DNA of 30,989 bases. Origin: Saccharothrix sp. ST-888 (lineage in GTDB: Bacteria > Actinomycetota > Actinomycetes > Streptomycetales > Streptomycetaceae). The notes beneath the pieces are model-generated. The model made no database searches and was not told where the DNA came from. It was given only the letters and a program-made list of their open reading frames with translations. Positions 30,639 to 30,989 of this stretch are shown here, one piece after another (position 1 is the stretch's first letter; each line of letters begins with the position of its first letter). A program made the position numbers and the translations under genes. The DNA lies in the NCBI RefSeq assembly GCF_000955975.1, contig NZ_JYJF01000090.1, positions 1 to 30,989 on the forward strand. Reading direction: 5' to 3'.

Positions 30639-30989
30639 ATGGGAGTACGCCTGCTCGCCGTCAGCGGCATCGCCGCATCGCTGCTCGGCTCGTCGCTTCT
30701 CGGCTCGCCGATCTCCGGCGCCAGCTGGTCGACGACGTCGCCGCCGCCGGACAAGATCGTCATCGACGTGGCGACGGTGAACGGCTCCGGCTGTCCGGCC
30801 GGGACGGCCGCCATCGCGGTCTCACCCGACAACACCGCCTTCACGGTGACGTACAGCAACTACCTCGCGCAGGTGGGCGTCGGCTCCAAGCCGACCGACT
30901 TCCGCAAGAACTGCCAGCTCAATCTGGATGTGCACGTCCCCCAGGGCTTCACCTACGCCATCGCCGCCGCCGACTACCGGGGCTTCGCC
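30639..30989 (+). CDS. DUF4360 secreted protein, N-terminal part
   Basis: The first 117 codons of a secreted DUF4360 protein; the gene runs off the right edge. A signal peptide (MGVRLLAVSGIAASLLGSSLLGSPISGA) is followed by the family core, with IDVATVNGSGCPAGTAAIAVSPDNTAFTVTYSNY, then DFRKNCQLNLDVHVPQGFTYAIAAADYRGF. Two Cys (in SGCPAG and KNCQL) probably form a disulfide. The family is widespread in streptomycetes and filamentous fungi and is of unknown function. ATG 30639 has GGAAGGGA upstream. Confidence 0.9.
   Translation, partial: MGVRLLAVSGIAASLLGSSLLGSPISGASWSTTSPPPDKIVIDVATVNGSGCPAGTAAIAVSPDNTAFTVTYSNYLAQVGVGSKPTDFRKNCQLNLDVHVPQGFTYAIAAADYRGFA

Overview
The DNA is about 70% G+C, has the codon bias of a streptomycete (third positions almost always G or C), and carries a complete 'conservon' (cvnABCD plus a P450). 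It is therefore most likely a Streptomyces or Kitasatospora chromosome. No rRNA, tRNA or CRISPR array was seen.

Layout. (1) 1-3.1 kb: the 3' end of metK followed by an adenosine kinase (activated methyl cycle), converging on a geranylgeranyl-diphosphate-type prenyl synthase preceded by a NUDIX gene. (2) 3.6-8.0 kb: a tightly overlapping conservon operon: CvnA sensor-kinase-like ATPase, CvnB roadblock protein, CvnC DUF742, CvnD small GTPase, and a CYP157-type P450 that lacks the ExxR motif. (3) 8.1-16.4 kb: ribokinase, a large membrane sensor/PP2C phosphatase with its own anti-sigma-type kinase domain, a second NUDIX protein, a zinc-ribbon SDR with an altered active site, a divergent methyltransferase with a clear promoter and operator, and a Tat-exported PI-PLC-like phosphodiesterase. 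(4) 16.4-22.5 kb: a two-gene type VII secretion substrate operon (EspC-like protein plus WXG protein), a histidine-phosphatase pseudogene broken by a 13-bp duplication, a secreted zinc protease with Fn3 and ricin-type modules, and an exported membrane-anchored protein.

(5) 22.8-28.4 kb is an accessory scar: a DUF3592 gene that loses its 5' end at a decayed Tn3-family transposase (in-frame amber), an IS5-family 3' remnant whose terminal repeat abuts the stop codon of a CocE/NonD hydrolase, the hydrolase with its divergent TetR regulator, a resolvase gene with a res-like region and a frameshifted C-terminus, and fused remnants of an SDR and of an IS5 transposase 5' end. (6) 28.6-30.5 kb: a TetX-like FAD monooxygenase and divergent TetR regulator around three tandem operator-like palindromes. 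The window ends inside a DUF4360 secreted protein.

How the genes may work together: metK and adoK supply and clean up after SAM-dependent methylation. The conservon is a membrane-associated G-protein-like switch whose P450 is translationally coupled to it. The T7SS pair and the protease/PLC genes are extracellular effectors. The two TetR/enzyme pairs look like self-contained inducible detoxification or tailoring modules. The most unusual items are the ExxR-less P450 with a Pro/Ala tail ending in a Trp/Arg segment, the zinc-ribbon SDR lacking the catalytic Tyr, the WXG/EspC pair, and the layered gene wreckage at 23-28 kb.
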